64,000 nucleotides of DNA, taken from NCBI RefSeq assembly GCF_011761985.1, contig NZ_JAASQT010000001.1, forward strand, positions 496,001 through 560,000. The letters run 5' to 3'. This DNA comes from Brevundimonas terrae (GTDB taxonomy: Bacteria; Pseudomonadota; Alphaproteobacteria; Caulobacterales; Caulobacteraceae). The position numbers were made by a program, and so were the translations under genes. The notes under the pieces are model-generated. The model was not told the DNA's origin. It ran no database searches and worked only from the letters and a program-made list of their open reading frames with translations. Of this stretch, positions 1 through 7,629 are shown in pieces (the stretch's first letter is position 1; each line of letters starts with the position of its first letter).

Positions 1-341
1 ATATCGACGATCACCTCGGTATCGGCGCGCGGGCTGAGGACGTCGGGGGTGACGTTCAGCATGATCTTCCAGAAACCCTTCTTGCCGAGGATTTTGGAAA
101 CCGGTTCACGGGCCAGACGGCGGACAACCATCTCTTCCATCGTCGAATTCTGTTCGGAGGTGACGACGCGATAGGGATCGGTCAGGATATCGACACGCCC
201 CGCCCCCGTCGCCGCTTCCAGCAGGATGCGTGCGTCGATGGAGGGACTGTCGAGACCGGCGGCCTTGAAACGGGTCTGGGCATCCTTCCACAAGGTCAGG
301 AGGGTGGCACCGGATGCGGGAGGGGTGGTGGTCGCGTTCAT
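1..341 (-). CDS. prmC: PrmC/HemK peptide chain release factor N5-glutamine methyltransferase, 5' part only
   Basis: The gene runs off the left edge; about 113 N-terminal codons are visible. PrmC methylates the Gln of the GGQ motif in class 1 release factors using SAM. Reading leftwards from the ATG at 341 the frame has no stop. It shows the family's N-terminal helical domain (AGLDSPSIDARILLEA), the REPVSKILGKKGFW segment and the start of the catalytic domain, LSPRADTEVIVD, matching the L-x-PRPDTE signature. The SAM motif and NPPY lie outside the window. Its usual partner prfA is about 1.4 kb upstream on the same strand but is separated from it by the opposite-strand yihY, so the two cannot form a simple operon here. 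Recognition is from motifs I translated by hand. Confidence 0.85.
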   Translation of the reverse strand, partial: MNATTTPPASGATLLTLWKDAQTRFKAAGLDSPSIDARILLEAATGAGRVDILTDPYRVVTSEQNSTMEEMVVRRLAREPVSKILGKKGFWKIMLNVTPDVLSPRADTEVIVD

Positions 342-379
342 GCGGATTGATTGGGGACTCATGTCAAAAAATTCAAGAC

Positions 380-404
380 GGAACAGGTCACAGGCAGGAT
401 CGTT
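380..404 (+). promoter_or_regulatory. EcfG-type promoter ahead of yihY
   Basis: GGAAC at 380-384, 16 bases, then CGTT at 401-404. This is an exact match to the alphaproteobacterial general stress sigma factor consensus (GGAAC-N16/17-CGTT), the same as the sites in the phyR/nepR region of this window. The ATG of yihY is at 415, so the leader would be very short. Activity is inferred. Confidence 0.65.
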
Positions 405-414
405 CTGAACCGCC

Positions 415-1713
415 ATGGGCAGAAATAAATCCACCGCAAAACGGTCGGGCGCATCGCGCACGGCTTTGAATCGCGTCACTGCACTGCTGGCCCCGCGTCC
501 GTCCCAAGGGCGCAGTCGGGGCCGCACGCCCCTATGGTTGCGTTATCTGGGGGCTGCGGGCGGCGGGCTAGCGGCGGGGGCGACGGCGGCGCACCTGCTC
601 TATACGCAAGGGCACAGGATCGGTCTGGACCTGCGCCAGTATCGTCCCGATGCCGTGGCCGACGACGAAAGCCCCGAAAGCTATGACCGCGCCGAGCCCG
701 GTCGCGGGCGGTTGGCTACCTCGCCGCTGCAAATCCCGTTCAGGGGCTGGGTCGATATTCTGTGGCGTACCGGCGTCGGCTTTTTTGGCGACCGCGTTTC
801 GTTTGTGGCGGGCGGGATCACCTTTTTCATGCTGCTGGCCCTGTTTCCGGCCATCGGTGCCTTTGTCACCATCTATGGCCTGTTCGCCAATCCGGCAGAC
901 GCATGGGGGCGGCTGGACTTCATCTACGAGCTGCTGCCCGCCAATGTGGCCGAGTTTCTCGGCAATGAAATGGCGCGGCTGGCCAGCGGTTCGACCGGCC
1001 AGCTGACCTTTACCCTGATCTGGACGCTGTTGCTGTCGCTATGGGCGGCCAATGGCGGGGTGAAGACCCTGTTTTACGGGCTGAATCTTGCCTATCACGA
1101 GGTCGAAAAGCGCCACATCGTCAAGTACAACCTGCTGTGTATGGCCTGCACCATTTCGGCTCTGCTGGCGGTGATGCTGGTATCGTTGCTGGTGGTGGGT
1201 GTGCCGGTGGTGATTGCCCTGTTCGGTCTGCAGGAGGAGTGGGCGTTTTTGTCGCCGCTGCGCTGGCCGATCCTGTTTGTGCTGTATGTAGGGTTTCTCA
1301 ATCTGGTCTATCGCATCGGTCCCAGCCGGACCTCGCCGCGCTGGCGCTGGCTGACGCCGGGGGCGACGGTTGCAGCCATATTGGGACTGTTGGTGTCCTT
1401 GCTGTTCAGCTGGTTCCTGACCAATTTTGTCCGCACGGACTCCTATGGTCCGTTATCGGCGGCCATGGGTTTTCTACTGTGGACGTGGATTTCGCTGCAA
1501 GTCGTGCTGATGGGCGCGCGTCTGAATGCCGAGATCGAACACCAGACCGCGATGGACACCACGGTCGGCCCCGACAAGCCGATCGGCGAACGCGGGGCCG
1601 TGATGGCCGACAGTGTGGGCGCACGGAGGGGCAACCCTGCCGCGCTGGCCTTTACGCTGAAATATGCCGAGAGCATCGGATCGAAGGTGATCCGCCGCAG
1701 GAGACGGTCTTAG
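415..1713 (+). CDS. YihY/BrkB-family inner membrane protein
   Basis: A 432-residue integral membrane protein of the YihY/virulence factor BrkB family (older name Rbn, now not considered an RNase). Function is not established. About six membrane segments are visible, roughly at residues 125-160, 198-225, 240-268, 280-302, 318-340 and 350-372, with family-like segments such as [20 protein letters not shown] and [18 protein letters not shown]. An N-terminal extension of about 110 residues, basic and then acidic, precedes the core and contains a Gly/Ala-rich hydrophobic stretch. The ATG at 415 is 10 bases after the -10 element of an EcfG-type promoter. Its stop interlocks with the prfA stop in TTAG (1710-1713). 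Confidence 0.85.
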   Translation: MGRNKSTAKRSGASRTALNRVTALLAPRPSQGRSRGRTPLWLRYLGAAGGGLAAGATAAHLLYTQGHRIGLDLRQYRPDAVADDESPESYDRAEPGRGRLATSPLQIPFRGWVDILWRTGVGFFGDRVSFVAGGITFFMLLALFPAIGAFVTIYGLFANPADAWGRLDFIYELLPANVAEFLGNEMARLASGSTGQLTFTLIWTLLLSLWAANGGVKTLFYGLNLAYHEVEKRHIVKYNLLCMACTISALLAVMLVSLLVVGVPVVIALFGLQEEWAFLSPLRWPILFVLYVGFLNLVYRIGPSRTSPRWRWLTPGATVAAILGLLVSLLFSWFLTNFVRTDSYGPLSAAMGFLLWTWISLQVVLMGARLNAEIEHQTAMDTTVGPDKPIGERGAVMADSVGARRGNPAALAFTLKYAESIGSKVIRRRRRS

Positions 1714-2777
1714 CCGAACTCGGCCTCGAGGTCGGCAAGGCGGGCGGCCTGATCTTCGGCGATCAGGGCGTTCAGCATCGGGTCGAGGTCGCCTTCGAGG
1801 ATTTGCGGCAGGCTGTGCAGGGTCAGGCCGATACGGTGATCGGTCACGCGACCTTGCGGGAAGTTGTAGGTACGGATGCGTTCCGAACGGTCGCCCGAGC
1901 CGACCTGTGACTTGCGGGCGTCGGAGCGGGCATTGTCCTTGGCCTGACGCTGTTGGTCATACAGGCGGATACGCAGGTTCTTCATCGCCTTGTCGCGGTT
2001 GACGTGCTGGGACTTCTCCGAGGACGTCACCACGATGCCGGTCGGCAAGTGGGTGATGCGGACCGCCGAGTCCGTCTTGTTGACGTGCTGGCCACCTGCA
2101 CCCGACGAGCGATAGGTGTCGATGCGGATGTCCTTGTCGTGGATTTCGATCTCCACGTCCTCGACTTCCGGCAGGACCGCGACGGTGGCAGCGGAGGTGT
2201 GGATACGCCCGCCCGCCTCGGTCGTCGGCACGCGCTGGACGCGGTGGACGCCGGACTCAAACTTCAGGCGGCCAAACACGCCGTCGCCGGTAATGGTGGC
2301 GATGATTTCCTTATAGCCGCCCGCCTCGCCCTCGGTCGCGCTGTCGATCTCGACGCGCCAGCCGATGCTGGAGGCATAGCGGCTATACATGCGGAACAGG
2401 TCGCCCGCGAACAGGGCTGCCTCGTCGCCGCCGGTACCGGCGCGCACTTCCAGAACCGCAGAGGCTTTTTCGTCGGCATCGCGCGGGGCCAAAAGCAGGG
2501 CCACTTCGCGTTCAAGCTCCGGCAGGCGCTCTTTGAGGGTTTCGATTTCCTCGGCGGCCATGTCGGCCATGTCGGGATCGGAGGCCATAACCTCCAGATC
2601 GGCCATTTCCTGACGGGCCTTGGCCAGTGTGGTTACGGCGTCGGCGACAGGCTTCAGCTCGGCATGTTCTTTGGACAGGCGCACGATCTCGGCCCCGTCT
2701 GTGGCCGCGCCCATACGCGCTTCCACCTGATGGAAACGGTCGAGTACCTGATCGAGACGGGCCTGGGGAAGACGCAA
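1710..2777 (-). CDS. prfA: Peptide chain release factor 1
   Basis: RF1 recognises UAA and UAG in the ribosomal A site and triggers peptide release. Visible are the GGQ motif ([17 protein letters not shown]), the codon-reading P-x-T tripeptide ([14 protein letters not shown]) and the [18 protein letters not shown] segment. I place the start at the TTG at 2777: an AGGAG lies 6 bases upstream (2784-2788), translation then begins [15 protein letters not shown], and the 355-residue length fits the family. The upstream in-frame ATG at 2843 would add 22 unlikely residues. prmC normally follows prfA; here yihY, convergent with prfA, intervenes. Confidence 0.95.
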   Translation of the reverse strand: MRLPQARLDQVLDRFHQVEARMGAATDGAEIVRLSKEHAELKPVADAVTTLAKARQEMADLEVMASDPDMADMAAEEIETLKERLPELEREVALLLAPRDADEKASAVLEVRAGTGGDEAALFAGDLFRMYSRYASSIGWRVEIDSATEGEAGGYKEIIATITGDGVFGRLKFESGVHRVQRVPTTEAGGRIHTSAATVAVLPEVEDVEIEIHDKDIRIDTYRSSGAGGQHVNKTDSAVRITHLPTGIVVTSSEKSQHVNRDKAMKNLRIRLYDQQRQAKDNARSDARKSQVGSGDRSERIRTYNFPQGRVTDHRIGLTLHSLPQILEGDLDPMLNALIAEDQAARLADLEAEFG

Positions 2778-3044
2778 GGGATGCTCCTGGATTGAAGCGG
2801 CCTGAATACGCTGACGGCCCGCCCCAAGTCTATGCCGGATCATGTATTCGCGCGGGCGATCAGGGCATTTACAGCCTCATCACGCGCTCATGCACAGATT
2901 GTGATGAGACGTCACAAGCGCGTCAAAGGCATTTTCACAGGCCCTTGCACTCCCTAGCTTTGCGCTGCCGGACGCGGCTCGCCTCTCCTATCGAAGACAT
3001 GGGTGCGGCCTGTGATCGGCATTGCGTAACAGGGGACTGGCTGA

Positions 3045-3668
3045 ATGAGCTACACCAAAGACCGTCCGGACCTTCGGGTCGATCCGGGCGTAGAGCGGCT
3101 TTGTGCCGTCTATGACGCCCATATGGATCACAACGCGCCATTATCATCCGCCGCCGATGCCGAACTACGGGCGCTGGCCCGGATTTTCGATCTGGCCTCG
3201 GACGGACCGTCGCGCACCTTGTGGCCCATGATCCGCAGTCTGTTGCTGAAACAGGCCCCGATATCCCCTGCCCTGAATGAATCCGACGAGGAGGCTGATA
3301 TGACACGCGAGGCCCTGAATGTGCTTGTGGTCGAGGACGATGCGGAGACGGCAGCGACCCTGACCGAAATGCTGGACGAGGCGGGTCACCGCGTGATCGG
3401 CCCGTTCCACAGTGCCGAAACCGCAGAGGCCGCAACCGCCCTGCATCCGATTGATCTGGCCCTGCTGGACATCAATCTTTCGGGTGAGGCCAGCGGTGTT
3501 GATCTGGCGCGTAGCCTCAAGAACAGTTGGGGTGTGCCGGTGATCTTTCTGTCGGGGGATGTTTCGCAGGCGGCCCGCCATGCCGATATGGCCGCCGCCA
3601 TGATCATCAAACCCTATTCGACCGCCGATGTTCTGAGCGCCATCCACCGCCTCGAAATTACCAACTGA
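3045..3668 (+). CDS. Receiver-domain response regulator with an N-terminal extension
   Basis: A 207-residue protein whose residues about 90-205 form a CheY-like receiver domain: acidic pocket VVEDD, phospho-acceptor Asp in ALLDINLSG, and the conserved Lys in IIKPYS. There is no output domain. The first 85 residues are not recognised. ATG 3045 has a weak AGGGGA upstream, whereas the in-frame ATG at 3300 has a perfect AGGAGG (3289-3294) 5 bases before it. Either the true protein is only the 122-residue receiver, or both forms are made. Receivers of this sort often act with HWE/HisKA_2 kinases such as the one at 31.4 kb; that link is inference. Confidence 0.75.
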   Translation: MSYTKDRPDLRVDPGVERLCAVYDAHMDHNAPLSSAADAELRALARIFDLASDGPSRTLWPMIRSLLLKQAPISPALNESDEEADMTREALNVLVVEDDAETAATLTEMLDEAGHRVIGPFHSAETAEAATALHPIDLALLDINLSGEASGVDLARSLKNSWGVPVIFLSGDVSQAARHADMAAAMIIKPYSTADVLSAIHRLEITN

Positions 3669-3754
3669 AGCCCGGCATCTGTAGTAACCTTGTTCGGTCT
3701 GTGTCTTTGTCGCGCTGGCTGTCCATAGCAGGCGCATGATCTAGGGAATGCCGG

Positions 3755-4528
3755 TTGGATACCTTTCTGTTGTTTCTGCTGGTCGGCATATTGGCACAGG
3801 CCGTCGATGGCGCGCTGGGCATGGCCTATGGCGTGATCTCGACCTCGGTGCTGCTGGCGCTGGGGGTTCCGCCCGCGGCTGCCTCGGCCAGCACCCATGC
3901 GGCCGAGGTGTTCACCACGGCCGCCTCGGCATCCAGCCACGTCGTGCACAAGAATATCGAGTGGCGGCTGTTCGTGCCGCTGGCGGTGGCAGGCGTGATC
4001 GGCGGTACGCTGGGGGCCTATGTGCTGACCGGTATCGACAGCAACATCATCAAGCCCTTTATCGTCGCCTATCTGGCCCTGATCGGCATATGGATTTTGT
4101 GGCGGGCCGGACATGATATCCACCCGCGCAAGCTGCCGCGCTGGGTGGCGGCACCGTTTGGTCTGATCGGCGGGTTTCTGGATGCGATTGGCGGCGGAGG
4201 CTGGGGGCCGACCGTGACCTCGTCCATGATCGGATCGGGGCAGGAACCGCGCAAGGCCATCGGCACGGTCAACACCGCCGAGTTCTTTTTGACGGTGGCC
4301 GTGTCGGCGACCTTTGTCTGGGCGCTGGTCAGTGGTCACTGGACCGAGGCCGAGGGGCTGAAAGACCATGCCGCCGCCGTGGCCGGTCTGGTGGCCGGCG
4401 GGGTGATTGCCGCGCCGTTTGCAGGCCTGATCGTCAAGAAGGTGCCACGCAAGGTGTTGACCTATGCCGTGGGTATCCTGCTGGTCGGGCTGGCCATTTT
4501 TCAGGGCGTGAACCTGTTTCTGAAATAA
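3755..4528 (+). CDS. TauE/SafE-family sulfite/sulfonate exporter-like permease
   Basis: A 257-residue inner membrane protein of the TauE/SafE (DUF81) family, which exports sulfite or organosulfonates; the substrate here is unknown. It has about eight hydrophobic segments and the internal duplication typical of the family: an N-terminal half with AQAVDGALGMAYGVISTS and a C-terminal half with IGGFLDAIGGGGWGPTVTSS. The start is the TTG at 3755, preceded by AGGGAA about 8 bases upstream; no closer ATG keeps the first membrane segment. A strong hairpin terminator follows directly after the stop. No sulfur-metabolism gene is adjacent, so physiology cannot be inferred from context. Confidence 0.85.
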   Translation: MDTFLLFLLVGILAQAVDGALGMAYGVISTSVLLALGVPPAAASASTHAAEVFTTAASASSHVVHKNIEWRLFVPLAVAGVIGGTLGAYVLTGIDSNIIKPFIVAYLALIGIWILWRAGHDIHPRKLPRWVAAPFGLIGGFLDAIGGGGWGPTVTSSMIGSGQEPRKAIGTVNTAEFFLTVAVSATFVWALVSGHWTEAEGLKDHAAAVAGLVAGGVIAAPFAGLIVKKVPRKVLTYAVGILLVGLAIFQGVNLFLK

Positions 4529-4530
4529 AA

Positions 4531-4558
4531 AAGGGAGCCTCGATGGCTCCCTTTTCTT
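4531..4558. terminator. Bidirectional intrinsic terminator
   Basis: GGGAGCC and GGCTCCC form a stem around a 5-base loop, with TTTTCTTT following on the plus strand and a six-T run on the minus strand. It sits between the convergent exporter gene (ends 4528) and GST gene (ends 4563) and can serve both. Confidence 0.85.
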
Positions 4559-4562
4559 TGGC

Positions 4563-5159
4563 CTATTTCGGATAGGTATCCTTGAAGCTTTCGCGCGCTT
4601 CCATGGCCGTCTGGAAGGCCACCAGCTTGGGGCGGCCCGCCTTCCAGTCATAGTCGGGATGGCGGAAACCGATCCATGTCACGGCAATAGCGGCGGTGAT
4701 GGAGCCCATGTCGATGACATCTGCCGACAGGGTTTCGGCTTCGAGGGCATCGAGGGTGCGGCCCATATTGGCGGTCCAGCGCTCGATCCACATGGGTGAA
4801 CGCTCATGCTCGGGGCGGCGCTTTTCCAGCACCAGTTTGACGCCCATTTCCAGCGCCTGATTGCCCAGTGTCTCGAGGCGTTTGACGCGCAGCCAGTTGG
4901 CATTGTCCTGTGGCAGGAGGCGATCACCGCTGCCCACGCGATCCAGATAGTCGCAGATGACCGGGCTGTCGTTCAGGGCAAGACCGTCTTCGGCAATCAG
5001 GGTCGGCACCTGCACCACCGGATTGGTGTCCAGCAGTTCCGGCGCATTGGCGTAGGGATCGACAACGATCTCCTCGATGCGGTCGGACAGGCCTTTTTCG
5101 CGGGCCACGATACGCACCTTGCGGGCGAACGGCGACGGCGTGGTGATATAGAGCTTCAT
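4563..5159 (-). CDS. Glutathione S-transferase family protein
   Basis: A 198-residue cytosolic GST-fold protein. The N-terminal thioredoxin-like domain begins MKLYITTPSPFARKVRI, with the Ser-Pro-Phe-x-Arg-Lys motif common in bacterial GSTs. The glutathione-binding cis-Pro loop is QVPTLIAEDGLALNDSPVI, where the D-S pair contacts the gamma-glutamyl group. The all-helical C-terminal domain runs from about residue 85. The substrate is unknown. It starts 23 bases from the stop... of no other minus-strand gene except ispG, which ends at 5182 just upstream, so ispG and this gene may share a transcript (22-base gap). Confidence 0.85.
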   Translation of the reverse strand: MKLYITTPSPFARKVRIVAREKGLSDRIEEIVVDPYANAPELLDTNPVVQVPTLIAEDGLALNDSPVICDYLDRVGSGDRLLPQDNANWLRVKRLETLGNQALEMGVKLVLEKRRPEHERSPMWIERWTANMGRTLDALEAETLSADVIDMGSITAAIAVTWIGFRHPDYDWKAGRPKLVAFQTAMEARESFKDTYPK

Positions 5160-5181
5160 ACGATTTCCCCTGCTCTTTTAT

Positions 5182-6312
5182 TCAGTTTTGCTCGGCGGCC
5201 TTGCGGGCGGCGTCCAGCTCTGCGGCCTTTTCCTCGACCCGTTCGACAATGTGGTCGATCATGCCGTCATTGGCCTGTTTGTGGGCGATCTTGCCGTTCA
5301 GATAGACCATGCCCGAGCCCGCACCACCGCCGGTAAAACCAACATCGGTATAGAGGGCCTCGCCCGGACCGTTGACCACGCAGCCGATGATCGACAGCGA
5401 CATCGGCGTGGAGATATGGGCCAGTTTCTCTTCGAGGATGGCCACCGTCTCGATGACGTTGAAGCCCTGACGGGCGCAAGACGGGCAAGCAATAATGTTG
5501 ACGCCGCGATGGCGCAGGCCCAGCGATTTGAGGATATCGAAGCCGACCTTGATCTCTTCGACCGGATCGGCGGCCAGCGAGACACGGATGGTATCGCCGA
5601 TACCGGCCCACAGCATATTGCCCATGCCAATGGCCGATTTGATCGTGCCGGTGCGGAGCGGTCCCGCCTCGGTCACGCCAAGGTGCAGCGGGCAATCGAT
5701 GGCCTCGGCCAGTTGCTGATAGGCGGCGACCGTCAGGAAGGGGTCGGACGCTTTCACCGAGATTTTGAACTCGTGGAAGTCGTTGTCCTGAAGGATGCGG
5801 GCATGGTTGAGCGCGCTTTCCACCATGGCATCGGGGCAAGGCTCGCCGTATTTTTCCAGCAGTTCCTTTTCCAGCGATCCGGCATTCACACCGATCCGCA
5901 TAGAGCAACCATTATCGCGGGCGGCCTTGATGACCTCGCGCACACGATCCGCCGAGCCGATATTGCCGGGGTTGATGCGCAGACACGCCGCGCCCGCTTC
6001 GGCGGCCTCGATGCCGCGTTTGTAGTGGAAGTGGATATCGGCCACCAGCGGCACCTTGGCCGCCTTGGCGATGGTCTTGAACGCCGCCGTGGATTCCACG
6101 TCGGGGCAGGACACGCGCACGATATCGGCCCCTGCCTCTTCCAACTGCCGGATCTGGCCGATCGTGGCATTGGCATCCGTGGTCGGGGTGTTGGTCATCG
6201 ACTGGACGCTGATCGGGGCATCGCCACCGACAAGGACATTGCCGACGCGGATCTGGCGGCTCTTGCGGCGCTCGATATGGCGCCACGGACGGACGTGGGT
6301 GTGGTCTGACAT
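5182..6312 (-). CDS. ispG: 4-hydroxy-3-methylbut-2-en-1-yl diphosphate synthase (flavodoxin)
   Basis: IspG (GcpE) converts MEcPP to HMBPP, the penultimate step of the MEP isoprenoid pathway, using a 4Fe-4S cluster. The cluster ligands are visible near the C-terminus: CPSC in [12 protein letters not shown], then [10 protein letters not shown] carrying the third Cys and the Glu ligand. The TIM-barrel part has [15 protein letters not shown] and VRVSCPD. I take the ATG at 6312 ([18 protein letters not shown]), giving 376 residues, the usual length for alphaproteobacteria; the frame extends 13 codons further upstream to 6351 without support. The RodZ-like gene lies 70 bases upstream on the same strand, a common neighbourhood for ispG. 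Confidence 0.95.
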   Translation of the reverse strand: MSDHTHVRPWRHIERRKSRQIRVGNVLVGGDAPISVQSMTNTPTTDANATIGQIRQLEEAGADIVRVSCPDVESTAAFKTIAKAAKVPLVADIHFHYKRGIEAAEAGAACLRINPGNIGSADRVREVIKAARDNGCSMRIGVNAGSLEKELLEKYGEPCPDAMVESALNHARILQDNDFHEFKISVKASDPFLTVAAYQQLAEAIDCPLHLGVTEAGPLRTGTIKSAIGMGNMLWAGIGDTIRVSLAADPVEEIKVGFDILKSLGLRHRGVNIIACPSCARQGFNVIETVAILEEKLAHISTPMSLSIIGCVVNGPGEALYTDVGFTGGGAGSGMVYLNGKIAHKQANDGMIDHIVERVEEKAAELDAARKAAEQN

Positions 6313-6382
6313 GACAGCCAATACATAGGACGGGGCGCGGGCGATGACCACGCTTCCGAAGACAAAGTTTATGTGTCGGCCC

Positions 6383-7543
6383 CTATTGGGGCACGACTTG
6401 GGCAGATGTGGTGGGGGCAGATGTGGTGGGGGCAGGTGTTGCCACAGGCGCGGCGGCCGCAGCGGGTGGCGTGGTGCGGGCCAGTTCGGCAGCAGCCTGT
6501 TCGGCCAGAGCGTTGCGGGCCCTCACCTCGGCCTCGGCGGCAGCGGCGGCGCGGCTTTCGGCCTGACGGGCCAGGTTACCGGCCAGGGCATTCAAACGGG
6601 CCAGCGGCGTTTGCGTGCCCGCCAGAGGGGCCGCCAGTTCGCCGTTCATATAGACAGCCACGGCGGTCGGATCAGACACATCGACCGTGGCCTGTACATT
6701 GAGCGGTGCCCGCCAGCTATCACCCTCGGCCAGTTGGCGGGCGAACAGGACACGCCCGTCGCCCTGACGCACCACCAGAGTCACGGGCTTGATGGCCTGT
6801 AAGGTGGTGGTCGAGCTGTTGGCCGGTGCGCCGTACAATGCACCGCGCGGGTTAAAAGCGGCCTGAACCGGCGGAGCCGGTGCCGCAGCCGTCGCGGCGG
6901 CGTCGGGATCATCACCCAAAATCTGCGCCTCGATACCGGGGGTCAGATACAGCGGCGGCGTGGTCTGGTCCGGCGGGGCGGCTTGCGGGCCGCCCAGAAC
7001 CAGAGCGGTCTGCGGGACCTTATCGGCCTCCTTGGACCAGACAGCCGGTATCGCCGTCAGGTCCGACGGGTGGGGCGGCTCGATGCGGTTCAGGCGCTGG
7101 AAGATATTCCAGCACAGGAAGGCCAGACCGACGACCCCAATCACACCCAGAATGGCGGGCGAGCGGCGGCGCATCTGCTGGAAGGCCGCGCCGGTCGGGG
7201 CCTGAAGTATGGCACCGGCTTCGGGGAATTCGGCCTTGTACTGTTCGACCGCTTCCAGTTCGTCCAGACCCAGAACCTGTGCGTAGATACGCACATAGCC
7301 CATGGTAAAAATGCGCGACGGCAGCAGCGACTGGTCGCCCTGCTCGATGGCCTTGAGGAAGCGGGTATTGACGCGGGTCTTGGTGGACAGCTCGACAAAG
7401 GACAGGCCGGACGCCAGACGTGCCGCACGCAGTCGCCCGCCCAGCGTTGTCGGCTCGGCGGTCATGTCTTCATGTGCCGTGTCTTCAGCGGTCTGTGCGG
7501 TCTGGCTGTCGTTTTCGGGCGGCAGGGGCCGGTCCTGATCCAT
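6383..7543 (-). CDS. rodZ: RodZ-like helix-turn-helix membrane protein (DUF4115)
   Basis: A 386-residue bitopic protein with the RodZ layout: a cytoplasmic XRE-type helix-turn-helix at about residues 33-95 ([25 protein letters not shown]), one membrane helix at about 130-150 ([19 protein letters not shown]) and a periplasmic DUF4115-type beta domain ([19 protein letters not shown], then [11 protein letters not shown]). RodZ links MreB filaments to the elongation machinery. The tail is Ala/Glu-rich, likely helical, then Ala/Pro/Thr-rich with a tandem duplication. Start at ATG 7543; the in-frame ATG at 7465 is an alternative. Family membership is clear, whereas a RodZ role is inferred from architecture and from lying next to ispG. 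Confidence 0.78.
   Translation of the reverse strand: MDQDRPLPPENDSQTAQTAEDTAHEDMTAEPTTLGGRLRAARLASGLSFVELSTKTRVNTRFLKAIEQGDQSLLPSRIFTMGYVRIYAQVLGLDELEAVEQYKAEFPEAGAILQAPTGAAFQQMRRRSPAILGVIGVVGLAFLCWNIFQRLNRIEPPHPSDLTAIPAVWSKEADKVPQTALVLGGPQAAPPDQTTPPLYLTPGIEAQILGDDPDAAATAAAPAPPVQAAFNPRGALYGAPANSSTTTLQAIKPVTLVVRQGDGRVLFARQLAEGDSWRAPLNVQATVDVSDPTAVAVYMNGELAAPLAGTQTPLARLNALAGNLARQAESRAAAAAEAEVRARNALAEQAAAELARTTPPAAAAAPVATPAPTTSAPTTSAQVVPQ
6402..6431. repeat. Tandem 15-bp duplication in the rodZ-like 3' end
   Basis: Two exact adjacent copies of GCAGATGTGGTGGGG (6402-6416 and 6417-6431). In the minus-strand gene they encode a doubled TTSAP unit in the disordered tail. The unit length is a multiple of three, so copy-number change would keep the frame. 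Confidence 0.9.
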
Positions 7544-7629
7544 CAGTCGGAATATCCATTGCCGGGCTCGGCAGATCTTGGTCTTCCCCGCTTAAACGAG
7601 GCGGCGGTCGGGTTCAACGTGTGGCCGGA

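Noticed and set aside
3614..4651. A 345-codon minus-strand frame
   Set aside because: Antisense to the TauE/SafE gene and across the terminator at 4531; Arg/Gln/His-rich shadow.
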